Notes: generated by a model from the sequence alone, not told the origin. A DNA stretch of 64,000 bases from Sediminibacterium magnilacihabitans (GCA_002973575.1 PVEQ01000010.1:1-64000); one strand, 5' to 3'. Numbered from the stretch's first letter, positions 35,893 to 44,834 are shown. A program made the numbers and translations.

Positions 35893-35923
35893 AAAAAACC
35901 ATTCGGTTAAGCGATGGTTTACA
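35893..35923. repeat. Inverted repeat upstream of uvrD
   Basis: AAACCAT (35896-35902) and ATGGTTT (35914-35920) form a 7-bp stem. Allowing a three-base bulge, the arms extend outward to GTGTAAA and TTTACAC. It lies 30-60 bp upstream of the uvrD ATG and could be an operator or a leader hairpin. The rest of the 35863-36083 gap shows nothing else I can name. Confidence 0.35.
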
Positions 35924-36083
35924 CCATCAAATACCTGTAAAAACAATTTATTTTGAAAAAATAACAGGCTAGTCGCATAAAATTGCGTAGAACTACTTAA
36001 CATACGTACTTGCTTTTACAGCAATTTCCCACTTCTTTATTAACCCTTCCATATATACATATGGATACTGCAAAAATCAAATC

Positions 36084-36809
36084 ATGGAAAACACTAAAAT
36101 TAAAGTGATGATCTGTGACCAACACCTCATTTTCAGATCGGGACTTAAAAACGTTCTCTCCGATATTGAAAACGTGCAAATTGTTGGTGAAGCTACCAGT
36201 GTGGAACAGTTGGTCACGACCGCCCTTTTATCTGCCCCCGATCTGATCCTGTTGGATATTGGCATGCCGGGTATGAACAGCGAAACGTTGATGAAACAAC
36301 TGGAAAAACTCATTCCCGATTGTAAAGTAGTGGGCCTGGCTGTTAACGGACACGAAAACAGTTTATGGGAAATGATCACGGCTGGTGCAGCCGGTTATAT
36401 ACTCAAAAGCGCCAGCCAGGAAGAGATCGAAGAAGTGGTGGGTACTGTACAGGAACCCTACCCGTCTCATTACAGACCGGCATCTGATAAAAAGGCATCG
36501 GTTGCTGCCATGCAGCGCAGCAACCGCAAAGTCTATGATGTTTTTTTTACCGACAGGGAAAAAGAGATCATCAACCTCATTTGTAAAGAATATACAAGCA
36601 AGCAGATAGCACACACGCTTTTCCTGAGTAAAAGAACTGTGGAAGGTCACCGCACCCGCATCATGTGCAAGATGGGCGTGAAGAGCATCGCCGGCATGAT
36701 CTCTTATGCTTATCGAAGAGGGCTTTGCAGACTTATGTTAACAAGCATTGTCGTTTACTGGCCGGGATGGTATTCCTGTTCCTTGTGCTGCGATATATCT
36801 TCCTTATAG
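36084..36809 (+). CDS. NarL/FixJ-type response regulator with an abnormal C-terminal tail
   Basis: Two-domain response regulator, 241 aa. The receiver domain (about 5-120) has phospho-acceptor D58 in LILLDIGMPGM and conserved Lys in GYILKSAS. The LuxR-type helix-turn-helix covers about residues 155-215 (FTDREKEIINLICKEYTSKQIA and LSKRTVEGHRTRIMCKMGVKS). NarL proteins usually end soon after the last helix (here at YAYRRGL). Instead 27 hydrophobic, Cys-rich residues follow. The last 55 bp lie antisense to the end of the acylase gene, which suggests that the original stop codon was lost. No partner kinase is adjacent. Confidence 0.88.
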   Translation: MENTKIKVMICDQHLIFRSGLKNVLSDIENVQIVGEATSVEQLVTTALLSAPDLILLDIGMPGMNSETLMKQLEKLIPDCKVVGLAVNGHENSLWEMITAGAAGYILKSASQEEIEEVVGTVQEPYPSHYRPASDKKASVAAMQRSNRKVYDVFFTDREKEIINLICKEYTSKQIAHTLFLSKRTVEGHRTRIMCKMGVKSIAGMISYAYRRGLCRLMLTSIVVYWPGWYSCSLCCDISSL

Positions 36810-38932
36810 AAAAAAACATCTTTGAACCGGCCGGTCAGGAACATTGCTGCCTGATCGGTAAAATGCGGAGAGCCTACCCGCGAACTTTGACCACCGGTAA
36901 CAATGGTTTTCGCGCGTAGCTTCTTGCCGAACTCAACTGCGGCAATGAAGCTATTGCCCGATACCCCGTATCGCTTTTTTGTATTGGCAGCGCTGCGGCT
37001 TTCGAAAGCAGGCAAGGTGCCCCAGCGCGAGGAAGCCAGTGAAGAAGGAAGGCTCGGCTGCTTATCATCGAACTGATTACCGGCGAGCCGTTGGTATCGG
37101 TTGATATTACCCCAGGGCTGCCGCCAGTCGCCAAATGTTTGTTCCAGGTTCTTCAATGCTTGGATCAACAGTTTCAGTTTTTGTTGTGCTGTTGTATTGT
37201 TTACCATTTCCTGGAATCGACCCAGGGCATTACTGGCTTCTTCCTGTGTTCTGGCTTTGGGCAGCAAGAGGCCAACGCCTGTTGCCCAGTCAACCGCCAG
37301 TGCAGTAGCCATCGAATGTTCATCGGCGGTTTTATTCCAGGCTTTCAGCAATTCAACAGGTTCTTTCAATTGTTGTTTGATGTTTTGATCCGTTGATGCG
37401 TCATAAGCCTGGAACAATGCAGGCAATAAAATATCAAAGGCCAACATATAGCGGTTGTACCCGATTTTTATCAGGTCGTCGAGCGTTAACTGGCGGGCAT
37501 CTTTTAACAAGCGTATGGCATTGAGCGCCCGGGCATTCTGACCATCGGGGGCCATGTAAGCGGGGTATTTGGTTTTATCCGGACTGCTCTCGCCGGCAGC
37601 AGTGAAAGGAGTGGAGTTGCAATTCTGTATCCATCCACTGGCAGGATTGTAAAGATGAACGATCTCATCGAGCGGGTGGGTGCCCTTCCATTCATTCGAA
37701 GATTTCGTGCCATCTACTGGTAAGGTCCAGTCAAGTTTGGGATCTCTTACCGGAACAAAATCGCCATGCCAGTAAGCAATATTTCCCTTGTCATCTGCAT
37801 ACACCGTATTATTGGTTGTATTGGATAACAACATCATGGCCTTTTTGAACTGTTCAAAACCATTGGCCTTGGTGCTCACCCATGACTGGATGAGGGCGTT
37901 GAGCGAACGGTTGTTTTCTTTCAGGCTCAGCCATTTTCCGTTACGGCTTCCCATCACAGGCCCGTGATGGGTGTAAAAAGCTTCTACAGGAACAGCTACC
38001 ATCCCTGTCTCTTTTTTATAATGAAGCAAGATCTTCTTTGTTCTTACCGGTTTTTGTTTTTCTTCATACGCATATACCCATTGGTTATTTTGCCGGGTTA
38101 CTTTTTCTTCATACAGATCGGCAACATCTGCATAGCTGGTGGTGTGCATCCATCCACAATGCTCATTGAATCCCTGGTACACGAACATTTGTCCCCATGT
38201 AACCGCCCCATAAGCATTCAATCCCTCTTCACTTATCATATGTACTTCAGTTCTGAAATAGAAAGGAACATGCGGATTGATATACAACAACGCGTTTTTG
38301 GTGGCGCTGCGCGAAGGGGCGATGGCAAAGCCATTGGACCCGCGAAGTTCCGTTTCATCATAGAAGTGGTTCCATGCAGTGGCCTTCGCTGCATCTTTAT
38401 TGATATAAAAACTGCCGATCTCATCCAGCCCTATGCCGCCTGTTCTGGTAGCCGATACGCTGCCATCGGTGAACATGAGGTGAAACCAGGGTTCGAAGCG
38501 TTTCAAAACCAATGGATGTACTTCCGGATGTTTGTACAGATAATAATTAATGCCATCGGCAAAAGCATTGAGCAGTTTTTTAAACCACTCTGGACTGCGT
38601 TCATAATCCCTGATAGCATCGGCGCTGTCTTCTATCAGGCGCATCTGCAGGTCATAATTGAGTTTGCTTTCACCATCGGCTTCGGCCTGGCGACCCAATA
38701 CCTCCAGGTAATTGCGTTCCACTTTTCCAAAATCCTCTTCGCACTGGGCATACAATAAACCAAATACGGCATCGGCATCTGTTTTTCCATAAATATGAGG
38801 TATGCCCCAGGTATCCCGGATGATGGTTACTTTATGCGCCCGGGCTTCCCACCGGTTGATCTCTTTTGCGGAAAAATTTTGGGCAATACCGGCAACAGGA
38901 GCTAATAACAAAAAAAACAGCAATTGTTTCAT
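36755..38932 (-). CDS. Penicillin acylase family hydrolase (exported)
   Basis: N-terminal-nucleophile amidase of the penicillin/acyl-homoserine-lactone acylase family, 725 aa from the ATG at 38932. A signal peptide (KQLLFFLLLAPVAGIAQ) directs it to the periplasm. TIIRDTWGIPHIYGKTDADAVFGLLYAQ is the conserved alpha-chain start. The precursor is predicted to cut itself at G198-S199 in LRGSNGFAIAPSRSATKNALL, freeing S199 as nucleophile. Later blocks are VYQGFNEHCGWMHTTSYADV and the Asn-containing LLSNTTNNTVYADDKGNIAYWH. Substrates range from beta-lactams and acyl-homoserine lactones to peptides or lipids and cannot be fixed here. DUF3820 lies just upstream. Confidence 0.9.
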   Translation of the reverse strand: MKQLLFFLLLAPVAGIAQNFSAKEINRWEARAHKVTIIRDTWGIPHIYGKTDADAVFGLLYAQCEEDFGKVERNYLEVLGRQAEADGESKLNYDLQMRLIEDSADAIRDYERSPEWFKKLLNAFADGINYYLYKHPEVHPLVLKRFEPWFHLMFTDGSVSATRTGGIGLDEIGSFYINKDAAKATAWNHFYDETELRGSNGFAIAPSRSATKNALLYINPHVPFYFRTEVHMISEEGLNAYGAVTWGQMFVYQGFNEHCGWMHTTSYADVADLYEEKVTRQNNQWVYAYEEKQKPVRTKKILLHYKKETGMVAVPVEAFYTHHGPVMGSRNGKWLSLKENNRSLNALIQSWVSTKANGFEQFKKAMMLLSNTTNNTVYADDKGNIAYWHGDFVPVRDPKLDWTLPVDGTKSSNEWKGTHPLDEIVHLYNPASGWIQNCNSTPFTAAGESSPDKTKYPAYMAPDGQNARALNAIRLLKDARQLTLDDLIKIGYNRYMLAFDILLPALFQAYDASTDQNIKQQLKEPVELLKAWNKTADEHSMATALAVDWATGVGLLLPKARTQEEASNALGRFQEMVNNTTAQQKLKLLIQALKNLEQTFGDWRQPWGNINRYQRLAGNQFDDKQPSLPSSLASSRWGTLPAFESRSAANTKKRYGVSGNSFIAAVEFGKKLRAKTIVTGGQSSRVGSPHFTDQAAMFLTGRFKDVFFYKEDISQHKEQEYHPGQ

Positions 38933-38971
38933 ATAAAACAAGTGTTGGTTATTGGTAAGACAATGCAGTAA

Positions 38972-39202
38972 CTAGCGCAGGGGCTTCAGCAGGTATTCCA
39001 ATCCGTTGAGTTTGATCACATACAGTGTTTGCAATAGCTCTCCCAGCTTTCCCTTAGGGAATCCCTTTTGCTGGAACCATTCAAGGTAGCTGACCGGCAA
39101 ATCGCAAAGCAGCCTGTCCTTGTATTTGCCAAAGGGCATTTTCATCCGCACCAGTTCAAGCAGGACATCGGGATTAGGCTTTAACGGATCGGCGCTCATC
39201 AT
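38972..39202 (-). CDS. DUF3820 family protein
   Basis: Small protein of 76 aa with the DUF3820 signature MPFGKYKDRLLCDLPVSYLEWFQQKGFPKG, in which a KMPFGKYKG-like strand and the YLxWF motif stand out. The biochemical role is unknown; related proteins are sometimes labelled quorum-sensing-regulated virulence factors by homology. It lies 39 bp upstream of the acylase start on the same strand, so cotranscription is likely. Confidence 0.85.
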   Translation of the reverse strand: MMSADPLKPNPDVLLELVRMKMPFGKYKDRLLCDLPVSYLEWFQQKGFPKGKLGELLQTLYVIKLNGLEYLLKPLR

Positions 39203-39235
39203 AACTGTAAAGTACGGCTAAAAAACGCATTTGTA

Positions 39236-40282
39236 TCACGACTCTTCGTCGAAATACAATTTATAGAACCGCTTCCCTATCAATTCATCATAGCCCTGTT
39301 CTATTAAATCTTTTCTGCCATGTATATAGATATGAAAATTCTTATCCAGTTTCAGCACGCTCTTGAAGAAGCGTTGTTGTTTTTTCACGGCAGACAGATG
39401 GATAGGAAATTCTTCTTCTATTGCCACTTGCCTGGCAGATTCATAAACGTTTTTATATTGGTGAAAGCTTTCGATCACTTCATCGTGGTGCAATACTTCC
39501 CTGGCAAATTCATCCATTCTGAATTCGTCTTTCGTTTTGAAATAATCCATGCTCCGGTTGAGCATATCTATCTGATCGCTTTTCGACACTTCGAACTTTT
39601 CGGCCATTTCATTATGGATGAAAAGCTTACACATGCCCAATGCGGTATCGGTATGATGATAACTGTTGGTATTACGCGTTACCTGCAGGAAATCGTTTAC
39701 CCAATAGCGGGCTTCGTTCTGTTTATTGGTGTTGTCTACCACGCATACAATATATCCTTCTTCCCGGTTCTGGCGGAATACAAGACAACCTTTATCCAGT
39801 TTATTGATATTGATACCATCTTCCGCAACCACTTCAAAGCTTTTGCCATGCGGGAATACTTTCAGGAAAGGTTCTTTGGTTTCGCTTTTGAAAATCCCAA
39901 CAGCTTCTACATATTCCGTTCCGAATGGCACCTGTGAGAACCTTGTTACATACAGTTCTCCCTGCTTCACATTGGCATGGGTGCTTTTGGTATACAGAAA
40001 ATGAGCCATCAGGGCGCTTTGTTCCATAAAGCTGGCGGGCTTGTCAAAGAGCGCCGACACATAATGATACATCTCGTTCAGCTCCAGGTTGCTGATATGG
40101 GTGAAACGGTATTGTTCTTCTTCCTTGAACGGGTGCAGGAAATACCTGGTAAGCAGGCCCCTTACAATGGGATCGTTCAGTGAAAGCGGGTTGGCAGAAA
40201 GTTTCAGTTCTTCCCCCCTTGTAGGATTGCCCAATTGGTGCACCACGGCCTGTTCCAGTACTACGCTGTCGATTGCTGTCAT
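39236..40282 (-). CDS. Nucleoid-associated protein (NdpA/YejK family)
   Basis: NdpA-like protein of 348 aa from the ATG at 40282 (MTAIDSVVLEQAVVHQLGNP). Typical wording includes VVHQLGNPTRGEELKLSANPLSL, FLYTKSTHANVKQGELYVTRFSQV near residue 95, KVFPHGKSFEVVAEDGININKLDKGCLVF near 145 and ARYWVNDFLQV near 203. Family members bind the nucleoid; their effect on DNA is not well defined. It is transcribed toward DUF3820 and the acylase with a 33-bp gap. Confidence 0.85.
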   Translation of the reverse strand: MTAIDSVVLEQAVVHQLGNPTRGEELKLSANPLSLNDPIVRGLLTRYFLHPFKEEEQYRFTHISNLELNEMYHYVSALFDKPASFMEQSALMAHFLYTKSTHANVKQGELYVTRFSQVPFGTEYVEAVGIFKSETKEPFLKVFPHGKSFEVVAEDGININKLDKGCLVFRQNREEGYIVCVVDNTNKQNEARYWVNDFLQVTRNTNSYHHTDTALGMCKLFIHNEMAEKFEVSKSDQIDMLNRSMDYFKTKDEFRMDEFAREVLHHDEVIESFHQYKNVYESARQVAIEEEFPIHLSAVKKQQRFFKSVLKLDKNFHIYIHGRKDLIEQGYDELIGKRFYKLYFDEES

Positions 40283-40382
40283 AATAAGGCGAAGATAATA
40301 CCTCAAAAAGCAAATAAGATTTGCCGGGAATAATGCAATTTTGTAGTAGTTCCTCGTTTACCCCTTAGAAATTTATCGCCGC

Positions 40383-40706
40383 ATGTATCAACAGTTTTGG
40401 ATTAAATACATACCGGTTATCAGGATATTGTTCAAGCGTACAGCTGTAGGAGACCAAATACTTGATCTTAACCGTGTTGATTTCGAACATGCAGGAATGA
40501 CCCGCAAGGCCGGATACAAGTTCGATATAGAACTGGTGAACGGAAGGGTTTCCAATCATATAGGCGGCATGCCGCTGGCTGCAGAGCTCGCCGCAATTTT
40601 ACTGGAAGACCCTGCTGTACAGATACTATTGACTGAGCATGATTTTGTTATCTCTCTGAACACGCGCTACCAACTCAGCATCAAACGGATCCGTGCTACA
40701 ACTTGA
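40383..40706 (+). CDS. Conserved-looking small protein of unknown function
   Basis: 107-aa soluble protein with ATG start at 40383. No family is recognised. It reads as a compact alpha/beta fold: aromatic N-terminus (MYQQFWIKYIPVIRILFKR), a hydrophilic centre (DLNRVDFEHAGMTRKAGYKFDIELVNGR) and a hydrophobic helix (GMPLAAELAAILLEDPAVQILL). It has no signal peptide or membrane segment. It lies between the divergent nucleoid-protein gene and the leader of the cysteine operon. A role in that operon is not supported by any motif. Confidence 0.6.
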   Translation: MYQQFWIKYIPVIRILFKRTAVGDQILDLNRVDFEHAGMTRKAGYKFDIELVNGRVSNHIGGMPLAAELAAILLEDPAVQILLTEHDFVISLNTRYQLSIKRIRATT

Positions 40707-40837
40707 AATAACAATTTGTGACATCAAGTTACGAATGCCGCAGAAACGACCGCTTGTTAGCTTTTACTGTCTCGCAAACGTTTGCCTGGTATGGCTTCCA
40801 AGGCATCTGAAAAATTTTTCAAAAAAGTCTACCAAAA

Positions 40838-40869
40838 TTGTGGGGAATTTAAATTTGCCCTTATCTTTG
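40838..40869 (+). promoter_or_regulatory. Predicted promoter of the cysteine operon
   Basis: TTG (40838-40840), a 21-bp spacer and TATCTTTG (40862-40869) match the Bacteroidota pattern TTG-N19-21-TAnnTTTG exactly. Transcription should begin around 40875, about 25 nt before the leader ORF at 40899. A second -7-like box TAAATTTG lies at 40850-40857 but has no matching -33 element. Confidence 0.65.
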
Positions 40870-40898
40870 TCCTGTCATTATCATTAACTCGATTAAAA

Positions 40899-41015
40899 AT
40901 GAAACAGGCCATCACCACTTTCGTTCAGGCAATCATGAACCTCCTCACTCCTGCCAAAGGGTTCATGTGTTGCTGTTGTTGCCCTGTACAACCCACCAGG
41001 TGTTGTAATGACTGA
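40899..41015 (+). CDS. Poly-cysteine leader peptide of the cys operon (candidate cysteine-sensing attenuator)
   Basis: A 38-codon ORF starts at the ATG at 40899 and ends with TGA at 41013-41015, 56 bp before cysH. Codons 24-28 are five Cys in a row (TGT TGC TGT TGT TGC) and codons 35-36 are Cys-Cys, so 7 of 38 residues are cysteine. The rest (KQAITTFVQAIMNLLTPAKGF, then PVQPTR) has no enzymatic look. Placed between a good promoter and the first gene of cysteine biosynthesis, it has the form of a leader peptide on which ribosomes would stall when charged Cys-tRNA is scarce. Poly-Cys upstream ORFs with that role have been reported in mycobacteria; in Bacteroidota this is inference. A small metal- or thiol-binding peptide is the alternative. 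Confidence 0.7.
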   Translation: MKQAITTFVQAIMNLLTPAKGFMCCCCCPVQPTRCCND

Positions 41016-41071
41016 TATCTCCCCTTACTTACTTACCCAGGTTTTCAGTTTCACCAATACCCGATTCTTGT

Positions 41072-41785
41072 ATGTCACATTCAACAAGTGATGCATTGGC
41101 TTCACTGCAACATAGTATCAATGGCAAAAGCATAGCAGAGGCTGTGGAAACGCTTATTGCCGCCTACCCGGGCGCTGTGACTTTTTCCACCAGCTTCAGC
41201 AATGAAGACCAGGTTATCACAGATCATATTGCGAAGAACCACCTGCCCGTTTCATTTTTCACACTCGATACGGGCCGTCTTTTTCCTGAAACATACAGTA
41301 CCTGGAGCAGGACGCTGGAGCATTATTCCATCAGCATCAAAGCCTATTATCCCAATGCGGGTGAACTGGAGACTTTCATCGAATCGAATGGCCCCAACGC
41401 TTTCTACGACTCTGTAGAGCTCCGTTCCCGCTGCTGCTTTATTCGCAAAGTGGCTCCCCTGAAAAGGGCCCTGCAAGGTAAGGCTGTATGGATCACCGGT
41501 CTGCGTGCAGAACATTCGCCCAATAGGCAAGACCTGCAGTCGCTGGAATGGGATGAAGGCAACGGAATCATCAAATTTCACCCGCTGTTACATTGGAGCA
41601 CCGAAGAGGTCAGCAACTATGTACAGCAAGCGGCCATCCCATACAACCCTTTACACGATAAAGGTTTCGTGAGCATCGGCTGTGCGCCCTGTACCAGGGC
41701 CATCCGCCCCGGCGAAGATTTCAGGGCTGGCAGGTGGTGGTGGGAAGACAGCAGTAAAAAAGAGTGCGGATTACATACACATTAA
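41072..41785 (+). CDS. cysH: Adenylyl-sulfate (APS) reductase, CysH family
   Basis: CysH reduces activated sulfate to sulfite with thioredoxin, 237 aa. The nucleotide-binding region includes VTFSTSFSNEDQVI (36-49) and the TLDTGRLFPET loop (64-74). C232 in ECGLHTH is the catalytic cysteine. CC at 121-122 (SRCCFIRKVAPL) and CAPC at 204-207 match the four-cysteine [4Fe-4S] set of APS reductases, which PAPS reductases lack. The operon has no APS kinase (cysC), in agreement with direct APS reduction. It is the first enzyme gene after the poly-Cys leader, with 18 bp to cysD. Confidence 0.93.
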   Translation: MSHSTSDALASLQHSINGKSIAEAVETLIAAYPGAVTFSTSFSNEDQVITDHIAKNHLPVSFFTLDTGRLFPETYSTWSRTLEHYSISIKAYYPNAGELETFIESNGPNAFYDSVELRSRCCFIRKVAPLKRALQGKAVWITGLRAEHSPNRQDLQSLEWDEGNGIIKFHPLLHWSTEEVSNYVQQAAIPYNPLHDKGFVSIGCAPCTRAIRPGEDFRAGRWWWEDSSKKECGLHTH

Positions 41786-41803
41786 AGAACAGAATTCAAC
41801 ATC

Positions 41804-42712
41804 ATGAGTCAGTATAAAACAGATTATTTAGATCAACTGGAGTCGGAAGCCATCCACATCATGCGTGAAGTGGCCGGTCAGTTCGAAAAACCAGCCCTGC
41901 TTTTCAGCGGCGGTAAAGATTCCATTACCCTGGTGCACCTGGCATTGAAAGCTTTTCGTCCCGGTAAACTTCCTTTCCCGCTGGTGCACATCGATACCGG
42001 CCATAATTTCCAGGAAGCCCTGGATTTCCGCGATGAACTGGCAGAGCAACTGGGAGAAAGACTCATCGTGCGTAAAGTGGAAGACACCATCAAGGCCCGT
42101 CACCTTACAGAACCCAAAGGAAAATTCGCCAGTCGTAATGCGCTGCAAACCTATACGCTGTTAGATACCATTGAAGAATTCAAGTTCGATGCCTGTATCG
42201 GAGGCGCTCGTCGCGATGAAGAGAAAGCCAGGGCCAAGGAAAGGATCTTTTCGGTGAGGGATGAATTCGGCCAGTGGGATCCTAAACGCCAGCGTCCTGA
42301 ATTGTGGAATACTTACAATGGCAGGATCAGCAAAGGAGAGAACGTAAGGGTATTCCCCATCAGTAACTGGACCGAACTCGATATCTGGAACTATATCCGG
42401 CGCGAGAAGATCGATCTGCCATCTATCTATTTCTCACATGACCGCAAAGTGCTGGAGCACGAAGGACAACTCGTTGCAATATCTGATTTTATTGAAGTAG
42501 AGCCCCATGATAAAGTATCGGTGAAGCGGGTGCGCTACCGCACGGTAGGTGACATGACCTGTACCGCCGCCGTTGAATCAAATGCTTCCTCTATCGATGA
42601 TATCATCCGTGAAATCGTTGCCACCAAAACCAGTGAGCGCGGCGAAACAAGGATAGACGACAGGGTGAGCGAAGCGGCAATGGAGGACAGGAAAAAAAAT
42701 GGTTACTTCTAA
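41804..42712 (+). CDS. cysD: Sulfate adenylyltransferase subunit 2
   Basis: CysD is the small catalytic subunit of ATP sulfurylase, which makes APS from sulfate and ATP, 302 aa. The PP-loop SGGKDS is at residues 35-40, followed by VHIDTGHNFQEALDFRD and GGARRDEEKARAKERIFS near 128, and KNGYF at the C-terminus as in other CysD proteins. It needs the GTPase CysN, encoded next with a 14-bp overlap that implies translational coupling. Confidence 0.95.
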   Translation: MSQYKTDYLDQLESEAIHIMREVAGQFEKPALLFSGGKDSITLVHLALKAFRPGKLPFPLVHIDTGHNFQEALDFRDELAEQLGERLIVRKVEDTIKARHLTEPKGKFASRNALQTYTLLDTIEEFKFDACIGGARRDEEKARAKERIFSVRDEFGQWDPKRQRPELWNTYNGRISKGENVRVFPISNWTELDIWNYIRREKIDLPSIYFSHDRKVLEHEGQLVAISDFIEVEPHDKVSVKRVRYRTVGDMTCTAAVESNASSIDDIIREIVATKTSERGETRIDDRVSEAAMEDRKKNGYF

Positions 42713-43964
42713 AAACAAACACATGGACTTATTAAGATTTATAACTGCAGGCAGTGTAGACGACGGTAAAAGCACATTGATAGGCCGTTTATTATATGAC
42801 AGCAAATCGATCATGATTGACCAGCTCGAAGCCATTGAAAAGCAAAGCAAGAACAAAGCCGATGGAGAGATAGACCTGGCTTTGCTGACCGATGGCCTGC
42901 GCGCCGAAAGAGAGCAGGGTATTACCATTGATGTGGCGTATAAATATTTCGCCACACCCAAACGCAAGTTCATCATCGCCGATGCGCCCGGCCATATCCA
43001 GTACACCCGGAACATGGTAACAGGCGCTTCCAATGCCGACCTGGCCATCATTCTCATCGATGCCCGCAATGGTGTGGTAGAGCAAACCCGCCGCCATTCC
43101 ATCATCGCTTCTTTGCTTAACATACCCCATGTGGTGGTGGCAGTGAACAAAATGGACCTGGTAAACAATTCCCAGGATGTGTACAATAACATTGTGATCG
43201 ATTACGCAGAAGTAGCCAAAACATTGGGCCTGAACGATGTTACGTATATTCCCATCAGCGCCATCAACGGCGCCAATATTGTAGAGAAAAGTGAAGACTT
43301 CCCCTGGTATGAAGGAGCATCTCTTTTACATATTCTGGAAAATGTACAGGTAGAGAACGATATCAACCATACCGATGCACGATTCCCCGTACAATTCGTG
43401 ATCCGTCCTCAAACCGATGCACTGCACGATTACCGTGGCTATGCAGGAAAGATCAGCAGCGGTGTTTACGCCAAGGGCGATAAAGTAACCGTTTTACCTT
43501 CCGGCACCACTTCTGCTATCAAAGCCATTGAAGTAGGCGGCAAAGAAGTGAAAGAAGCTTATGCTCCGCAAAGCGTTGTGCTGCACCTGGAAGACGATAT
43601 CGATATCAGCCGCGGTGATATCATCGTTAAAACAGATAACCAGCCTGCTGTTGGCAACGAGATAGAAGTATTGTTGTGTTGGATGGACCACAAACCCCTC
43701 ATCCCCGGAAATAAATACCTCCTGCAATTGAACAGCAAAACGGTTCGTAGCGTGGTGAAAGAGATCACCTACAAACTAGATGTGAACTCATTGCAGCAGG
43801 AAGCTTTCCCCGAAAAAGTAGGATTGAACGATGTGGTGAAAGCTACCATCAAAACAGCTTCGCCCATCGCTTATGACAGCTATAAAAAATTAAGAACGAA
43901 CGGAGGAGCGATATTGATAGATGAGACCAGTCATGTTACCGTTGGTGCATGCATGATCCAATAA
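42699..43964 (+). CDS. cysN: Sulfate adenylyltransferase subunit 1 (GTPase)
   Basis: CysN couples GTP hydrolysis to APS formation by CysD. The length is 421 aa from the ATG at 42699; an alternative ATG at 42723 begins at the conserved MDLLRFITAG. GTPase motifs are GSVDDGKST (18-26), DAPGH (95-99) and NKMD (150-153), followed by two EF-Tu-like beta domains. It is a little shorter than the Escherichia coli protein and has no fused APS kinase domain at its end, again consistent with an APS-dependent route. Confidence 0.95.
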   Translation: MVTSKNKHMDLLRFITAGSVDDGKSTLIGRLLYDSKSIMIDQLEAIEKQSKNKADGEIDLALLTDGLRAEREQGITIDVAYKYFATPKRKFIIADAPGHIQYTRNMVTGASNADLAIILIDARNGVVEQTRRHSIIASLLNIPHVVVAVNKMDLVNNSQDVYNNIVIDYAEVAKTLGLNDVTYIPISAINGANIVEKSEDFPWYEGASLLHILENVQVENDINHTDARFPVQFVIRPQTDALHDYRGYAGKISSGVYAKGDKVTVLPSGTTSAIKAIEVGGKEVKEAYAPQSVVLHLEDDIDISRGDIIVKTDNQPAVGNEIEVLLCWMDHKPLIPGNKYLLQLNSKTVRSVVKEITYKLDVNSLQQEAFPEKVGLNDVVKATIKTASPIAYDSYKKLRTNGGAILIDETSHVTVGACMIQ

Positions 43965-43975
43965 AATAACCCATC

Positions 43976-44809
43976 ATGACCAAACAGGATTTTGTACAGC
44001 ATTTATTCCACAAGAACAGGAAGCGCTTCAGCCGGTTTCCCGATAAGGAATTGGCCGAACGTTTTACCGATGATCTGTTCAACCTGCTTTTTGGTTCTTA
44101 TGAAGGCCGGTATGATTCTGCCGAAAAACTAACGCAGGAATACCAGGAATTGCAAAATACTTTTTCAGCTATCCTGTTTGAATTGATCAGGGATGAGCAA
44201 TTGGTGAAGCAACACACCGGGCATTTCTTTTACGAACTACCGGAACTCTACGAAGCGCTGTTACTGGATGCGGAAACAGTACTGAAGTTCGACCCGGCAG
44301 CCCAGTCCATCGAAGAAGTACTGGTGGCTTACCCGGGCTTTTATGCCACGGCTATTTATCGCATCGCACACCAGTTGCACCTGCAGGGCATCAAAACCCT
44401 GCCGCGCATTCTCTCTGAATATGCGCACAGCAAAACAGGCATCGATATCCACCCGGGCGCAGAAATAGGATCTTCTTTTGCCATCGATCACGGCACCGGT
44501 ATTGTAATCGGAGAGACCACCGTTATCGGTAACCATGTAAAGATCTACCAGGGTGTAACATTGGGCGCTTTGAATGTGGCAAAAGAACTGGCCAACAAGA
44601 AAAGACATCCTTCCATTGAAGACCATGTAATCATTTATTCCGGAGCAACCATATTGGGTGGTGAAACCGTTGTTGGCAGCGGTAGTATCATCGGCGGTAA
44701 TATCTGGCTCACCCACAGCGTGCCCGCGAATTCCGTAGTGTATCATAAAAGCGAGATACACATCAAAGGCAAAGACCCTTTTCCCGAACCTTTAAATTTT
44801 GTGATTTAA
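43976..44809 (+). CDS. cysE: Serine O-acetyltransferase
   Basis: Acetylates serine with acetyl-CoA to give O-acetylserine for cysteine synthesis, 277 aa. The N-terminal half is helical; the C-terminal half is a left-handed beta-helix with hexapeptide repeats ([27 protein letters not shown] and [13 protein letters not shown]). The catalytic His-Asp pair is in AIDHGTG and the conserved [19 protein letters not shown] block is present. It belongs to the EpsC-like branch with a longer N-terminus. It lies 11 bp after cysN. Confidence 0.93.
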   Translation: MTKQDFVQHLFHKNRKRFSRFPDKELAERFTDDLFNLLFGSYEGRYDSAEKLTQEYQELQNTFSAILFELIRDEQLVKQHTGHFFYELPELYEALLLDAETVLKFDPAAQSIEEVLVAYPGFYATAIYRIAHQLHLQGIKTLPRILSEYAHSKTGIDIHPGAEIGSSFAIDHGTGIVIGETTVIGNHVKIYQGVTLGALNVAKELANKKRHPSIEDHVIIYSGATILGGETVVGSGSIIGGNIWLTHSVPANSVVYHKSEIHIKGKDPFPEPLNFVI

Positions 44810-44834
44810 CTCAAAACACTGTAAAAATAAAAGC

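Noticed and set aside
37964-38758. 264-codon open frame on the plus strand inside the acylase region
   Set aside because: It lies antisense to the conserved alpha chain and nucleophile region of the penicillin-acylase family gene and has no recognisable domain.
42578-43192. Open frame on the minus strand across the cysD/cysN junction
   Set aside because: Antisense to conserved CysN GTPase motifs; its Met- and Ser-rich product has no family.
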